Source: Xenophilus sp. E41
Lineage (GTDB): Bacteria > Pseudomonadota > Gammaproteobacteria > Burkholderiales > Burkholderiaceae_C
DNA length: 64,000 bases
Assembly (NCBI RefSeq): GCF_003671765.1
Contig: NZ_QPIB01000012.1
Span: 387,339-451,338, forward strand
Direction: 5' to 3'
In this document: piece after piece, positions 17,456 through 25,846 of the stretch
Layout: every line of letters starts with the position of its first letter
Position numbering within the stretch: position 1 is the stretch's first letter
Notes under the pieces: model-generated
Database searches by the model: none
What the model was told of the DNA's origin: nothing
Seen by the model: the letters and a program-made list of their open reading frames with translations, nothing else
Made by a program: the position numbers and the translations under genes

Positions 17456-18580
17456 TCAGTCGGGAAAGTCGTCGAGCTGCTCCGGCTCGCGCACCGGCGT
17501 CGCATTGCTGCTGCCCCGAAAGCGCGCCGCCGCCTCGTAGGCCGCCTGGCGCAGCCGCATGACGGAGCCCAGCGGCCGGTGCGCCTGAAGCGCGTGCCAC
17601 GGCGAGAAGGACATGCCGTCGTTCACGGCCGCCACCCGCGCGTCGCTCCAGGCGTCCTGCGGTGCGGCACTCAGGTGCGCGACGGTCACGTAGGGGCTGC
17701 GGTCCTCGGGCCAGGGGACCGAGGCGTCCTCGATGGGCATGGCCTCCAGGTCGACGCACAGCTGCACGCGCAGGTCCCAGCGGCCGCCGTGCGTGCGGAA
17801 GTGCGCCACCACCGCTTCGCGCAAGGCGTCGGGACGGTCGTCCATGTCGAGCTTGCGATCGGTGAGCGCCACGAGTTCGGCCGACACCGGTACCAGCGAG
17901 AGCTTGGCCATGTAGGGCCCGTAGAGCAGCGGCACCTGTGTGAAGAAGGTCTCGCCCAGGATGTGCGTGAGCGGATGTCCGCCCATCGCCTTGAGCGTGG
18001 CGCTTTCGCCGCCCACCTTTTCGACCAGCGACTCGACGCCGCGCAGGGCTGCCGACAGCACGCGCTTGGCGCCGTCCGCACGGTCGGTGGTGGCCGCGAG
18101 CAGCTTGAGGTTGGCGAGGAATTTCTTGCCCGTCGGCGCGCTGAAGGCCGGCCCGTTGGCCATGAGAAAGTCCTGCGTGGCCCGCCCCTGCGCGCCGGGC
18201 ACCCGCGGCCCCTCGACCCCGACCAGCTTGAGCCCCACAGCGCGCGGCGTAGAGACGCGATCGTCCAGCAGATCGCCCGGTGGGGTGGAGAAGCGCATCA
18301 CCACGGGGTAGGCGCGCGGCTGCGCGAACACGCCCTGCGCGTAAGGCGCGGGAAGGCCGTCGAGCACCTGCAGCTGCGCGCGCAGGATGCCGTGCCCCTT
18401 GGCGTGCACGCTGCGAAAGGCGTGCCCCTCGTCGGCCTGCACCTTGCGGCTGATCTGCAGCATGGTGTCGACCAATTCCTGCGCGGTCTCGGCCTCGTCC
18501 TCCTCGCGCTGCTCGAAAGCCGGGTCGTAGGCAAGCGGGCGCAGGGCGTGCGTGGATAGGGAATGCGCGGAGGTGGTCAT
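17456..18580 (-). CDS. Catalase-family (heme) protein
   Basis: 374 residues from the ATG at 18580, which overlaps the stop of the upstream molybdoenzyme gene (TCAT, 18577-18580). Catalase-like segments: FRSVHAKGHGILRAQL (with the catalytic His region), the RFSTPPGD loop near 105, GLKLVGVEGP and DFLMANGPAFSAP. These belong to the small catalase-related proteins, which lack the flavodoxin-like C-terminus of large catalases and often show peroxidase/peroxygenase rather than full catalase activity. There is no signal peptide. Coupling to an FdhF/YdeP-type enzyme suggests a role in acid, formate or oxidative stress (inference). Confidence 0.82.
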   Translation of the reverse strand: MTTSAHSLSTHALRPLAYDPAFEQREEDEAETAQELVDTMLQISRKVQADEGHAFRSVHAKGHGILRAQLQVLDGLPAPYAQGVFAQPRAYPVVMRFSTPPGDLLDDRVSTPRAVGLKLVGVEGPRVPGAQGRATQDFLMANGPAFSAPTGKKFLANLKLLAATTDRADGAKRVLSAALRGVESLVEKVGGESATLKAMGGHPLTHILGETFFTQVPLLYGPYMAKLSLVPVSAELVALTDRKLDMDDRPDALREAVVAHFRTHGGRWDLRVQLCVDLEAMPIEDASVPWPEDRSPYVTVAHLSAAPQDAWSDARVAAVNDGMSFSPWHALQAHRPLGSVMRLRQAAYEAAARFRGSSNATPVREPEQLDDFPD

Positions 18581-20889
18581 GGACGGAATTCTTCTGACGA
18601 GGGTGGGAGAACATGGCCCTGCAGGCGGATGGGAATCCACTTCGCCGCGGGCACGTGGCTGCGCGCCGCGCGATGCCACAGCGGCAGCAGCGGGTTGCAT
18701 TCGGGGAAATAGCCGGCGGCGCAGCCTCGCGGGATGTCGTAGGCCACCAGCCGCAGCGCGCGCACCGTGCGCGCCACGCCGTCGGAGGTCGCTGCGTGCG
18801 CGTCCACCAGTGCACCGGGCTCGAAGCCGAGGCGCTCGATGTCGTGCGGGTGCAGCAGCAGCACCTGCCGCGTGCCGGAGATGCCGCGGAAGCGGTCGTC
18901 GAGGCTGTAGATGGTGGTGTTGAATTGATCGTCGCTGCGCATCGTCATGAGGCGCAGCACGTCGGGCCCTTCCGCCGGCAGGTCCGGGTCGGCGGCCAGG
19001 CCCTCCGGTGCCTTGAACTGCGCCTTGCCGCTCTCGGTCTTCCAGCGCCGCTCGCGCGCGGCATTGGGCTTGGCGAAGCCGCCCGGCTGCTCGAAGCGCG
19101 CGTTGAAGTCGGCGAACACCTCGGGCCAGGTGGCTTCGATGGCCTCGCGCACCCGCGCGTAGTCCCGCGTCCAGGCGGCCCAGGGCACGCGCGGGTTGGG
19201 CGGCAGCGTGGCCTGCGCGATGCCCGCCACGATGGCGATTTCCGAACGCAGCGTCGGCGCAGCCGGCTCGGCCACGCCGTGCGAGGCGTGGATGAAGCCG
19301 CTCGAGTCCTCCACCGACACCACCTGCTCCACGCCGTCCTGCCGGTCCTTCTCGATGCGACCCAGGCAGGGCAGCAGCCAGGCGTCGCGGCCGGGCACCA
19401 GGTGGGTGTGGTTGAGCTTGGTGGCCACGTGCACCGTGAGCGCGAGCCGCTCCCAGGCCGGCTCGATGCGGTCGGTGTCGGGCACGGCACGCAGGAAGTT
19501 GCCGCCCAGCCCGACGAAGGCACGCACGCTTTCGTCGAGCACGCCTTCGCAGGTCTCGACCGTGGCGCGGCCCTTGTGGCGCGGCGGCTCGAAGCCGTAG
19601 AGCGCCTGCAGCCGGTCCAGCGGCACCAGCTCGGGCTTCTCGCTGATGCCGACGGTGCGCTGGCCCTGCACGTTGGAGTGCCCGCGCACCGGGCAGATGC
19701 CCGCGCCGGGGCGGCCGATGTGGCCACCCATGAGCAGCAGGTTGGTCAGCATCTGCACGTTCTCGACGCCGCGCCGGTGCTGCGTGAGGCCCATGCCGTA
19801 GACCACGATGGCGGCGCGTGCGCGCGAGAAGACGGCGGCGACCTCCTCGAGCGCCTCACGGGGCAACGCCGACTCGGCGCACAGGTCGTCCCAGGCCAGG
19901 CCGTCCAGCCAAGTCACGAAGCCCTCGAATCCCTGCGTGTGCTCGGCGATGAAGGCATGGTCGATCAGCGGCGCATCGCCGCGCGCACGGGCCTGCGCGT
20001 CCAGCGCGAGCAGCGCCTTGCACACGCCGGCCACGGCTGCGATGTCGCCACCCACCTTCACCTGCAGGTAGTGCGTGCTGACCGCCGTGTCGGCCGGCGT
20101 GAGCATCTGCAGCGGCGACTGCGGGTCGACGAAGCGCGTCAGCCCCGGCTCGCGCAGCGGGTTGAAGGTGACGATGGGCACGCCGCGGTCGCGGGCCTCC
20201 TTCAGCGGGTGCAGCATGCGCGGGCTGTTGACGCCCGGGTTCTGTCCGAAGAAGAGGATGCAGTCGGTGTGCTCGAAGTCCTCCAGCGTCACGGTGCCGA
20301 CCGGCACGCCGATGGTCTCGGGCAGTGCCACCGAGGTGCTCTCGTGGCACATGTTGGAGCTGTCGGGCAGGTTGTTGTTGCCGTACAGGCGCGCCAGCAG
20401 CTGGTAGAGATAGCTCGCCTCGAGCGAGGCGCGACCAGAGGCGTAGAACACCGTACCGTTGGCGTCCTCGGCCTGCAGCGCCCGCAGACGTTCGCCGATC
20501 GCGACGAAGGCCTCGTCCCAACCGGTCTCGGCATAGCGGTCGCTCGCGGCGTCATAGCGCATCGGTGCCGTGAGCCGGCCGCCTGCCTCGAGCGCATGGT
20601 CGCTCCAGGACCGCAGTTCGGCCACGGTGTGCGCCGCGAAGAAGTCGGGAGGCAGCCGCTTGTCGGTGAGCTCCCAGGCCGTGGCCTTGGCACCGTTCTC
20701 GCAGAACTCGGCCATGCGCGGCGCGCCGGGCTTGGACCAGGCGCAGCTCACGCAGGCGAAACCGCCGGGCTTGTTCTGGCGCAGCAGCGCCGCCGCGCCG
20801 GTGATGGGAATGTGTTCGCGCAAGAGCGAGCCGCTCACCGCCTTGAGCGAGCCCCAGCCGCCTGCGGGGGGCGTGGTCGTGTTCGTCAT
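18577..20889 (-). CDS. FdhF/YdeP family molybdopterin oxidoreductase
   Basis: 770 residues from the ATG at 20889, with AGAGG 5 bases upstream. The N-terminus shows CVSCAWSKPGAPRMAEFCEN, the modified Cys cluster of the YdeP subgroup of molybdopterin oxidoreductases. Conserved segments follow: ASGRASLEASYLYQLLARLYG and SSNMCHESTSVALPETIGV (residues 160-200), GMGLTQHRRGVENVQML, the glycine-rich VRGHSNVQGQRT, and the C-terminal dinucleotide-binding domain (RSDDQFNTTIYSLDDRFRG). Related proteins include E. coli YdeP (acid resistance) and cytoplasmic formate-dehydrogenase alpha subunits. No FdhD-like accessory gene is adjacent. It is followed, with a four-base overlap, by the catalase-family gene. 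Confidence 0.88.
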   Translation of the reverse strand: MTNTTTPPAGGWGSLKAVSGSLLREHIPITGAAALLRQNKPGGFACVSCAWSKPGAPRMAEFCENGAKATAWELTDKRLPPDFFAAHTVAELRSWSDHALEAGGRLTAPMRYDAASDRYAETGWDEAFVAIGERLRALQAEDANGTVFYASGRASLEASYLYQLLARLYGNNNLPDSSNMCHESTSVALPETIGVPVGTVTLEDFEHTDCILFFGQNPGVNSPRMLHPLKEARDRGVPIVTFNPLREPGLTRFVDPQSPLQMLTPADTAVSTHYLQVKVGGDIAAVAGVCKALLALDAQARARGDAPLIDHAFIAEHTQGFEGFVTWLDGLAWDDLCAESALPREALEEVAAVFSRARAAIVVYGMGLTQHRRGVENVQMLTNLLLMGGHIGRPGAGICPVRGHSNVQGQRTVGISEKPELVPLDRLQALYGFEPPRHKGRATVETCEGVLDESVRAFVGLGGNFLRAVPDTDRIEPAWERLALTVHVATKLNHTHLVPGRDAWLLPCLGRIEKDRQDGVEQVVSVEDSSGFIHASHGVAEPAAPTLRSEIAIVAGIAQATLPPNPRVPWAAWTRDYARVREAIEATWPEVFADFNARFEQPGGFAKPNAARERRWKTESGKAQFKAPEGLAADPDLPAEGPDVLRLMTMRSDDQFNTTIYSLDDRFRGISGTRQVLLLHPHDIERLGFEPGALVDAHAATSDGVARTVRALRLVAYDIPRGCAAGYFPECNPLLPLWHRAARSHVPAAKWIPIRLQGHVLPPSSEEFRP

Positions 20890-21009
20890 CGGGCCTCTGG
20901 CGGCTCGTCGCCGCAAAAGCCCTCAGGCTCGCCACCGCCTCGGCCCGGCAGCGTCGGTGGGCAGGAAGCGCGGCCGTAGGCGCGCGTGCCCGCCGCTCAT
21001 GGCCCGATC

Positions 21010-21077
21010 GTCACGGATGTGACGAATTCGGCCGCAACGCCCGTCTGGCGGGCGCTGGCGGCCGATTGCACTTTGCA
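21010..21077. repeat. Dispersed repeat family B, copy 2
   Basis: GTCACGGATGTGACGAATTC, GGCCGCA, a variable centre (ACGCCCGTCTGGCGGGCGCT, itself a small hairpin) and GGCGGCCGATTGCACTTTGC. The outer parts match 11041-11107 base for base over most of their length. It lies about 30 bases beyond the stop of the PhoX-like gene, between that gene and the molybdoenzyme gene. Confidence 0.75.
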
Positions 21078-21108
21078 GGATCGGCCCGCCAAGGGGCCGA
21101 GCGGGTCG

Positions 21109-23403
21109 TCAGAGCCCGACCAGCCCGCCGTCGTCCTTCGTGATCACCAGCGTGGCCGAACGCGGACGCGCCGTGCCGCCCTGCGGCCAGTGGCTGCCGA
21201 ACTTCGACGGGTCGCCGATGCTGGCCACCGGCGTGGTCTCGCCCGGGTGCTGGATGTTGACGAAGAGCGCGCGGCCGTCGCCCGACTCGGCGATGCCGGT
21301 CAGTTCGCAATCCGCCGGCCCGACCAGGAAGCGGCGCAGCCCCGCATCGCCCGGCGCCTTGCCGACGAAAGTGGCCTGCTGGGCGGTGGTGCTGCCGCTG
21401 ACGTTGGTGATGGTCTTCGCACCGCCGTCGCCGACCTGGCCCGGCAGGGCCGCGAGCAGCATGCAGTTGGTCACATCGGTGTAGGCGCCATCGTCCGTCT
21501 CCAGCCACAGGAGGCCCGGCGTGGCGTGGCTGAACCACATGCCGTCGGGGCTGGAGAAGTCGTTGTCGGCCGACAGCTGCGAAATGTTGACGTCGGCCGA
21601 CGCCGTGGAGCGTGCGCCGAAGAGGTACACGTCCCACTTGAAAGTGGTGGCCGCCGGGTCGGCGCCGTCGTCGGCGAAGCGGATGATGTGGCCGTTGGGG
21701 TTGCCGGTCTGCGCCGTCTGCGCCGGGCCCTTGGGGTCGTTGTAGAAGCGCGGGTTGGCCGCGTCGGTGGCGGTGATGGGACGCGAGGACGCGTTGGTGT
21801 TGGTCAGCGTGACGTAGACCTCGCCGTTCTTCGGGTTCACCGCGGTCCACTCGGGCCGGTCCATCTTGGTGGCGCCGGCGGCGTCGGCCGCCAGGCGCGC
21901 ATGGATCACCACGTCGGCCGCGTCGGCGAAGGCGAAGGTGGCGTTGCTGGCGGTGATGTTGTTGACGCCCAGCTTGAGCTCCAGCCACACGCCGGTGCCG
22001 TCGGCATTGAACTTCGCCACGTACAGCCGCCCGTCGTCCATGTACTTGTCGCCCGCGGCCAGGCCGCCGCCGACGTCGGCCGGGTCCCAGGCCTTGGTGG
22101 ACACGAACTTGTAGATGTACTCGTTGCGCGAGTCGTCGCCCATGTACCAGACCAGTGGCTTGCCGGCCGCGACCGGGCCGAGGCAGGCGCCTTCGTGGCC
22201 GAAGCGGCCCAGGGCGGTGCGCTTCTTCGGCGTGCTGGCGGGGGCGAAGGGGTCGATCTCGACCACCCAGCCGTAGGTGTTGTGGCCGTTGCGGTAGTCG
22301 TCGGCGGCGGTGGCGCCGATGGCCTGCGTGTTCCAGCGGCCGTACTGGCCGTCGGCGGTGTCGGGCGTCACGGTGGCCCACAGCTCGCGGCCGTTGCCGC
22401 CGACGCCGTAGCGCGCGAAGGAGGTCGTTTCCTTGGCAGTGCGCGTGGTGTCGCTGGCCGCGATGCGGCGGAAATAGCCGGCCCAGTTCTCCTCGCAGGT
22501 GAGGTAGGTGCCCCAGGGCGTGGTGCCGTTGGCGCAGTTGTTCACCGTGCCGCGGGTCTTGCTGCCGTCGGGCGAGTACTTGGTCTTGAGCAGCTCGGCC
22601 TTGGCGGCCGGGCCCGAGAAGGCCATCTCGGTCAGCGTGTGCACACGGCGGTTGAAGCTGGAGGACTGCTTGTAGCTCCACACGCCCGAGCCGTCCTTGC
22701 TCACCTCGATGACGGACACGCCGTGCAGGAAGAACTCGCGCTGCACCTCGCCCGCCACGGTGCGCACCTGCGACGCACCGCTGCCGGTGGTGGTCTGGCC
22801 GGCGGGGTGCAGGAAGAGCGGCGTGATGGCCTCGTGGTTCATCACCAGCAGGCCGCGGTCGGCGGCGGTGGCGCTCCACTTGCCCGAGGCATCGACGCCG
22901 AAGAAGGTCATGCCGTCGTGGTGGTCGCCCGCGCGGCGGTCGTAGGTCGCGGGGTCGTCGGTGCCGTCGTTGGCATAGGCGGGCACGCCGGCGGCGATCG
23001 GGTCGCCCAGGCGGTACAGCACGGTGGCCGTGTAGCCCGCGGGGACGATGACGACATCGGCCAGGCTCTTGGCCACGGCGTTGAACTTCAGCTCGGGCGC
23101 CGGCGCTGGCGCGGGGGCCGGCGCGGGAGCGGGCGCCGGGCTCGGTGCCGGCGCGGGGGCCGGCGCCGGGGCAGGCGCGGGTGCGCCCACGATCGGGAAG
23201 CCGCCGCCACCGCCGCCCCCACCGCCGCAGGCGGTGAGCAGCGCGGCGCCGCCGCTGGCGACACCGAAGCCCAGCATCCGCCGCCTGCTCAGGCGCGCGG
23301 CGATCAGCTCGCCCATCGCGGGGCTGGCAGGGTTGTCGGTGGGGTTGTGGCCGATGTCGTCCGGATCGATCGCCGGAGTGCCGAGGCTGTGGGGTGCCTT
23401 CAT
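21109..23403 (-). CDS. PhoX-family (DUF839) phosphatase-like lipoprotein
   Basis: 764 residues. Twin-arginine motif SRRRMLGFG at residues 39-47, followed directly by a lipobox (LLTAC), a run of nine Gly and an Ala-Pro repeat linker (about residues 74-104), then the PhoX/DUF839 beta-propeller: RAGDHHDGMTFFGV, LVMNHEAITP, TYLTCEENWAGYF, GRFGHEGAC and PDGMWFSHATPGLLWLETDD. PhoX enzymes are Ca/Fe-dependent alkaline phosphatases exported by Tat. Here export seems to be by Tat with lipid anchoring at the Cys, the linker holding the catalytic domain off the membrane. No phosphate (Pho) box was recognised upstream. The phosphatase function is by family only; some members are uncharacterised. Confidence 0.87.
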   Translation of the reverse strand: MKAPHSLGTPAIDPDDIGHNPTDNPASPAMGELIAARLSRRRMLGFGVASGGAALLTACGGGGGGGGGFPIVGAPAPAPAPAPAPAPSPAPAPAPAPAPAPAPELKFNAVAKSLADVVIVPAGYTATVLYRLGDPIAAGVPAYANDGTDDPATYDRRAGDHHDGMTFFGVDASGKWSATAADRGLLVMNHEAITPLFLHPAGQTTTGSGASQVRTVAGEVQREFFLHGVSVIEVSKDGSGVWSYKQSSSFNRRVHTLTEMAFSGPAAKAELLKTKYSPDGSKTRGTVNNCANGTTPWGTYLTCEENWAGYFRRIAASDTTRTAKETTSFARYGVGGNGRELWATVTPDTADGQYGRWNTQAIGATAADDYRNGHNTYGWVVEIDPFAPASTPKKRTALGRFGHEGACLGPVAAGKPLVWYMGDDSRNEYIYKFVSTKAWDPADVGGGLAAGDKYMDDGRLYVAKFNADGTGVWLELKLGVNNITASNATFAFADAADVVIHARLAADAAGATKMDRPEWTAVNPKNGEVYVTLTNTNASSRPITATDAANPRFYNDPKGPAQTAQTGNPNGHIIRFADDGADPAATTFKWDVYLFGARSTASADVNISQLSADNDFSSPDGMWFSHATPGLLWLETDDGAYTDVTNCMLLAALPGQVGDGGAKTITNVSGSTTAQQATFVGKAPGDAGLRRFLVGPADCELTGIAESGDGRALFVNIQHPGETTPVASIGDPSKFGSHWPQGGTARPRSATLVITKDDGGLVGL

Positions 23404-23520
23404 GGGATTTGCCTGGTCAGGTGGAGGTCAGTGGAAAGACCCCGAACCGTAGGCAAGCCACATGACATGGCCGCGAATGGGATGTGTCAGTGGCGTGACA
23501 GCGCGCGCACCGCGCGCCCC

Positions 23521-24693
23521 TCAGCGCCGCGCGACGTCGCCCGAGGACGGGTCGAGCCCGCGCGGCCAGAAGGCCCACAGGCGCAGCGGCTGCTTCATGC
23601 GCGCAGCGAAGCGGCCAGCCTCCGCGCCGGTGCCGGCGAAGAAGTCCGCCCGCACGCTGCCGACGATGGCGCTGCCCGTGTCCTGCGCGACGACCAGGCG
23701 CTGCAGCTGCGCCGTCGGCCCGCTCGAGGCCAGCCACAGCGGCGTGCCGTAGGGGATCGCGTCGCGGTCCACCGCCACCGAGCGGCCGGCCGTGAGCGGC
23801 ACGCCTTGCGCCCCGCGCGGGCCGAAGGCGGCGTCGACCTCGCCCAGCGGCTCCTCGCGGAAGAAGGTGTAGCGCGGGTTGCTCCACAGCATCTGCTGCA
23901 CGCGCTGCGGGTTCTGCTGCGCCCAGGCCTTGACGTCCTCGGGCCAGCGGCCGATTGGGCTCACGCCCTGGGCGGCGAGCCAGGCCTGCACGCTGCGGTA
24001 GCCCTGCTCGTTGGTGCCGGCGAAGGCCAGGCGCACGGTGCGCTGGCGGCCGTCGGGTTCGGTGATGCGCAGGCGCCCCGAACCCTGGATGTGGAGCATG
24101 AGCACGTCGATGGGGTCGGCCATCCAGGCGATCTCGCGGCCGCGCAGCGCGGCCTGGGCCTGCGGATCGGTGTCGATCTGCTGGCGCGTGTACCAGGGCT
24201 TGCGCGGTGCCCAGCCGGCCGGCAGGCCGTACAGCGGCACGCCGTGCGTGGCGGTGGGCTGGCGGGTGCCGTCGAAGATGGGCTCGTAGTAGCTGGTGAG
24301 CAGCCCTTCCTGCTGGCCGGCGGGAGACTCGACGCGGTACGGCTGCAACCGTTCCATCATCCATTCGCGCTGCTCCTCGGGCGTGGCGATGGACAGGCGG
24401 CGCACGTCGCCGCACAGCGGCGCGAAGGCGGCGTTGGGGCGCTGGCAGTTGGACAGCAGCGCGACCCAGCCGTCGCTCAGGGAGTCTTCCGCGAAGCCCG
24501 GCAGCTCGGCCCAGGTGGCGGGCACCCAGCGCGTCTTGGGGTGGGTGAGGGGGCCGCTCAGGGGCGGCAGCGGTGCCGGCTCGGTGGGCGTGGGCGAAGG
24601 CTGGGGCACGCGCACCGGCGGCCCGGAAGAGCAGCCCACCACCATTGCTACGATCGCGACGGCGGCGGCCAGCCCCCAACTTCTTTTGCTCAT
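23521..24693 (-). CDS. mltA: Membrane-bound lytic murein transglycosylase A (MltA)
   Basis: 390 residues from the ATG at 24693. Lipoprotein signal with lipobox VVGCSS (residues 18-23) and a Pro-rich linker. MltA domain: EGLLTSYYEPIFDGTRQPT near residue 130 and DVLMLHIQGSGRLRI (HIQGSGR) near 200. The 3D (Asp-box) domain at the C-terminus has VAQDTGSAIVGSVRADFFAGTG with the catalytic Asp. It cleaves peptidoglycan glycan strands from the periplasmic face of the outer membrane. The ATG overlaps head-to-head with the ATG of a small plus-strand ORF at 24692. Confidence 0.94.
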   Translation of the reverse strand: MSKRSWGLAAAVAIVAMVVGCSSGPPVRVPQPSPTPTEPAPLPPLSGPLTHPKTRWVPATWAELPGFAEDSLSDGWVALLSNCQRPNAAFAPLCGDVRRLSIATPEEQREWMMERLQPYRVESPAGQQEGLLTSYYEPIFDGTRQPTATHGVPLYGLPAGWAPRKPWYTRQQIDTDPQAQAALRGREIAWMADPIDVLMLHIQGSGRLRITEPDGRQRTVRLAFAGTNEQGYRSVQAWLAAQGVSPIGRWPEDVKAWAQQNPQRVQQMLWSNPRYTFFREEPLGEVDAAFGPRGAQGVPLTAGRSVAVDRDAIPYGTPLWLASSGPTAQLQRLVVAQDTGSAIVGSVRADFFAGTGAEAGRFAARMKQPLRLWAFWPRGLDPSSGDVARR

Positions 24694-24817
24694 GAGCCTG
24701 ATTTTGCTTGAAGCCCTCGCGGCACTCGTGGTCCTTGTCCTCATCGTCTGGTGGACGATGTTCCATGGCCGCAAGGGCGGCGAGCTGCCCTCGGACGAAG
24801 ACGAGAACAAGCGCTGA
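24692..24817 (+). CDS. 41-residue single-pass membrane microprotein
   Basis: ATG at 24692 shares two bases with the mltA start codon on the other strand. The 41-residue product has one strongly hydrophobic helix (residues 3-22, with VVLVLIVWWTMF), a short basic patch HGRKGG and an acidic tail (PSDEDENK), the look of a real small membrane protein. I do not recognise a named family, though similar small proteins beside mltA come to mind in Comamonadaceae. No clear ribosome binding site precedes the ATG. Confidence 0.5.
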   Translation: MSLILLEALAALVVLVLIVWWTMFHGRKGGELPSDEDENKR

Positions 24818-25129
24818 GCCCGGTCCGTGCAGGGCCGCCCGGGGCCTGCCGAGGCCCTGTCGGACGGCATGCCGGCCCGCGGTGCGTCCGCGCCGCAAGC
24901 CGCCTTCCGACAGCCTCGAATCTGCTATTTTTTTGATAGCGCTTCGCGCAGCAACGGCGCGGTTCGTGACGCATTTGACGACGCGCAAGATGTCACGTTC
25001 GGATACGGAACCGCGGCTCAGTTCGCTTCTCATAATGCGCTCCGCAGCGCGTGCCGGGCCCCCCTGGCGCAGTCCGCGGTCCGCATCCGCCAACCGGCGG
25101 CGGTCTCACCATCCAAGGAGCGAAATCCA
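24818..25129 (+). promoter_or_regulatory. Upstream region of OmpA-like lipoprotein gene
   Basis: About 310 bases without a gene. It contains a half-copy of repeat family A (24924-24940), a TTGACG at 24974-24979 that could be a -35 box, and AAGGAG at 25115-25120, a good ribosome binding site for the OmpA-like gene. The rest shows nothing recognisable. Confidence 0.35.
24924..24940. repeat. Repeat family A, isolated left end
   Basis: GCTATTTTTTTGATAGC, a 5+5 palindrome around a T-run, corresponds to the left-end dyad (GCTATC...GATAGC) of the longer repeat found complete at 43884, 47135, 49458, 50983, 60010 and 61041. The following GCTTCGCGCAG loosely continues the element and then similarity fades. 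Confidence 0.6.
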
Positions 25130-25783
25130 ATGAAAACCCAACTCGTCCTCTGCACCTCGGCCCTCGCGGTCGCCTTGACCGGCTGCGCCGGCATGTCCGA
25201 CACGCAACGCAACGTGGGCATCGGCGCCGGCGCGGGCGCCCTGGGCGGCGCGGCCATCGGTGCGGCCACCGGCAACAGCCGCAGCGCGGCGGTCGGCGGC
25301 GCGATCGGCGCCGGCGTGGGCGCCCTCGGCGGCTACCTGTGGTCGCAGCGCATGGAAGCCCAGAAGCGCCAGATGGAGCAGGCCACGCAGGGCACCGGCA
25401 TCGCCGTGTCGCAGACGGCGAACAACGAGCTCAAGCTCGCGATCCCGAGCGACGCCGGCTTCGACACCGGCCGCGCCAACATCAAGCCGCAGCTGGCCAG
25501 CGTGCTCGACCAGTTCGCCGGCGGCCTGCGCAACAACCCGAACGCCGAGGTGTCCATCATCGGCCACACCGACAGCACCGGCAGCGACGCCATCAACAAC
25601 CCGCTGTCGCTGGAGCGCGCGGCCAGCACGCGTGACTTCCTGGTTGCCCGCGGCGTGCCGACGCAGGCCATCCGCATCGACGGCCGCGGCTCGCGCGAGC
25701 CGGTCGCCGACAACGCCACCGACGCCGGCCGCGCGAAGAACCGCCGCGTCGAGATCTACGTGGGCGAGCGCGCGCCACGCTGA
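25130..25783 (+). CDS. OmpA-domain lipoprotein (YiaD/Pal-like)
   Basis: 217 residues from the ATG at 25130, with AAGGAG 9 bases upstream. Lipobox ALTGCAG (Cys near residue 19), then a glycine-zipper region (VGIGAGAGALGGAAIGAATG, residues 30-65) that may insert in membranes, and a C-terminal OmpA domain (about 105-215) with VSIIGHTDSTGSDAINNPLS and RAKNRRVEIYV, the peptidoglycan diaminopimelate-binding loop. It probably tethers the outer membrane to peptidoglycan. A hairpin terminator follows at 25801. Confidence 0.9.
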   Translation: MKTQLVLCTSALAVALTGCAGMSDTQRNVGIGAGAGALGGAAIGAATGNSRSAAVGGAIGAGVGALGGYLWSQRMEAQKRQMEQATQGTGIAVSQTANNELKLAIPSDAGFDTGRANIKPQLASVLDQFAGGLRNNPNAEVSIIGHTDSTGSDAINNPLSLERAASTRDFLVARGVPTQAIRIDGRGSREPVADNATDAGRAKNRRVEIYVGERAPR

Positions 25784-25800
25784 TCGGCCCTCGCCCCAGG

Positions 25801-25835
25801 ACCCGCGGCCGCGCGTCGCGGGTTTTTCTTTTTCG
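25801..25835 (+). terminator. Rho-independent terminator after the OmpA-like gene
   Basis: Stem ACCCGCG (25801-25807) and CGCGGGT (25817-25823) followed by TTTTTCTTTTT. It lies 18 bases past the stop codon and is well formed. Confidence 0.8.
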
Positions 25836-25846
25836 GCGCGGCCCTC

